The notes under the pieces are model-generated. The model saw only the letters and a list, made by a program, of their open reading frames with translations. It was not told where the DNA came from and did no database searches. Of a DNA stretch of 64,000 nt, positions 62,056 to 64,000 are shown piece by piece. Positions within the stretch are counted from its first letter, which is position 1; every line of letters starts with the position of its first letter. Source of the stretch: Hymenolepis diminuta. Lineage: Eukaryota; Platyhelminthes; Cestoda; Cyclophyllidea; Hymenolepididae. A program made the translations under genes and the position numbers. The DNA lies in assembly GCA_900708905.1 (NCBI GenBank), contig CAADRB010000043.1:698514-762513 (forward strand), written 5' to 3'.

Positions 62056-64000
62056 TGCACAGGTCAAAGGTATTTTGGATTCCAACAATATACATGTAAG
62101 AGAATGCAATTAGAGGAAGGAGAAGGAAGAAGGGTAACAGAAAAGAAAATAATCGAATTACGATGTACTCACGTGGGGTGACTGGCGTCCTCTGTTAGTC
62201 TAATGAATGGTCATGATAAAACTCACCTCGTGATGTGGTGAGCAGCAGAGAAACCATTTCTGCTTTGTATGTTCGCTCATGCGTTTCCCCTCAAGTAATC
62301 TCTGCCGCTTCTTCCCATGCACTAACACTTAATTGGTTTATCATACGTGCTATACTCCTCACTTCCCTTTGTCCCAATAAACACGTCTCAGACCCTTGTG
62401 TGGTTACAAAAATTAATCAAATTCAGACATGTCAACACGTTTGAATGCATTTTCAGCACGAGCAGTAGTCTGAGCGACTAAATTTTCTGGGGTGCTTTTG
62501 TTTATCGCAACTTTGATCATGGTCATTCCTGTAGTTTAATTTATTTCCAAATGTGATGTGATAACTCTCATAAATCATCTGTATATTTTAATCAAGAAAG
62601 TGCGGCCTTTTAACCAGTTGCAATGTACGGTTTAATGTATATCAGTACAAACCGGACCAAAATCGAGCATTCATGAAAATTATTGGACCATTGCGATTAT
62701 GCTAATCTTTCAATTCAAAATGATAAGCGGCTTCACTCTTATCTGAAGATTGTGCACGAAACGGAGCTCCGTATAACAATACGAAACATAAAATATCTTG
62801 GCTACATTTTTCTAACACTTATGCTTTCTAATGTGCTGGCATGAACCTAAGCAATATTTAAGATTCTTAACATTTTCTGCACCTGAAGCTGATCAGAAAA
62901 GGATTGTATTACTTACCTTTCTCTAGACCAATTTTCCCATTGAGCAATTAGACTACCATTTTAATGAAAATTGACATTTAAAAAGGCGAAATTCTCAAGG
63001 TTTTTGGGTTCAAATGGAGTTAATTTCTCTTGATTTCTTGAATTTTTTTTCATGCTCCATTCCCCCTGCACTCGAATTAACTTATTATTCATAAGTGCTT
63101 ATATTATTTTCTCCATCGCTAAAAGTTGCAGTTTTTCCCCTTTGGCATGAGTGGGAATTATATCGGTTTTTTAATATTCGATCTATATGAGCCCTCATCG
63201 CTACTGATTTATTACTGATGATTTAACAGAGCTATTTAATGACTCAAGGTTACCAAAATCGATCTAAGTTATGCCTTTTGGTTACCTAATTGAAAAATCT
63301 TCCATTTAAACGCTTGTGGTTACCTTTAATTACAACTCTATTAATCAATCGGTGGCCCTAATTCATTGACAGCCCCGTTCACTTCCTCCGTATTCTCATG
63401 TTTGTTCTATAATTAAGTCAAACATGTAGCCCCGCTTCCTCCGTCTTAACTTATACATATTGGTCGCGATACCCATAGGTGCACACACAGTAGATTGGCC
63501 AACCGCACTGGCAAAGAGGCTCCGTGATGTTGCCTCTCTATCCATGATAAATGTTAGGAAATGCTATCCAAAATTGGTTTGGGAGTTTCGATAATTCCTT
63601 TACACTGGCCCAGTCTCTTCGTTAACTATATTCCAGCTTGATTCTCATCTAATTTTTCGATTTTTTATTATCCTACCCTTTTCGTTTTTACTGTCTGCAC
63701 GTCCACTTTGTTTGATTTCGATTTTTATTCTTCTTCTTCTTTGTGGGTGCCTAAAGCTAAATGTAAGTTAACTGTGTTGTATATTAGCTTGTTTTCTTTT
63801 CCATGTATTTGACTTTCCTTGATTATTTTATCGTTTCTGCTATTTATAAAAACAGAAATATTGAATCGTTCTATACGACCAAAGTGTATTTGATGTAAGC
63901 GCCATCTGTATCAAGAAGGATGTTTCATAATTTGACTCTCATTTATTCACCTGCTTCTTTTTAATAAATTTAACTGTTCTTGATGTGTTGAAGAGTTGAA

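Larger units (their letters stand above)
56815..64000. other. Region right of the last MEIOB exon found
   Basis: Begins with a good donor (GTAAGT), so at least one more MEIOB exon is expected here or beyond the window. I could not find one with the expected OB-strand motif (DHTG-like). Contains a 10-bp hairpin, one clear and one doubtful SINE-like copy. A 54-codon open frame near 63429-63590 has the peptide TVDWPTALAKRLRDVASLSM, but no recognised family. Confidence 0.5.

Noticed and set aside
1..64000. CRISPR arrays, bacterial operons, Shine-Dalgarno sites, rRNA
   Set aside because: Spliced genes and repeat types mark the window as eukaryotic nuclear DNA; none of these signals was seen.

Overview
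This is eukaryotic nuclear DNA, AT-rich, with intron-containing genes. It most likely comes from a flatworm, and a parasitic one (tapeworm or fluke) fits best. The organism call is an inference. It rests on four things: micro-introns of 32, 34 and 38 nt; introns that tend to be tiny near gene starts and grow to 12.6 kb downstream; divergent animal orthologues of ALG12, ALIX/PDCD6IP and MEIOB; and a LicD/fukutin-like glycan enzyme. No bacterial operon, CRISPR, phage or rRNA signal is present.

Layout. 54-807 (-): first three exons of ALG12, continuing off the left edge. 808-8650: long intergenic stretch. 8650-10022: a short tRNA-like repeat (SINE-like) copy split by a mariner transposon with perfect 31-bp inverted termini, a transposase with two nonsense codons and a 622-base assembly gap. 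12535-18908 (-): complete ten-exon ALIX, 826 aa by my splice model; reading phase is continuous through all nine introns. 24721-25776 (-): LicD-family protein with a probable membrane anchor. 30109-31068 (-): terminal exon of an unrecognised gene that reads like two tandem, degenerate ARF/ARL-type G domains. 32204-56814 (+): six exons of MEIOB, carrying insertions in its large introns and probably continuing past the last exon found. 56815-64000: no gene I can support, apart from repeat copies.

The genes have unrelated household or germline roles: ALG12 in ER N-glycan assembly, ALIX in ESCRT membrane scission, the LicD protein probably in Golgi/ER glycan modification, MEIOB in meiotic recombination. 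The only layout hint of shared regulation is the divergent start of MEIOB and the ARL-like gene.

Main points for follow-up: the tandem ARL-like pseudo-GTPase; a SINE-like family with at least six copies, all in one orientation, one of them split by the mariner; a Gypsy fragment flanked by two LTR-like arms in inverted orientation; and the micro-introns.
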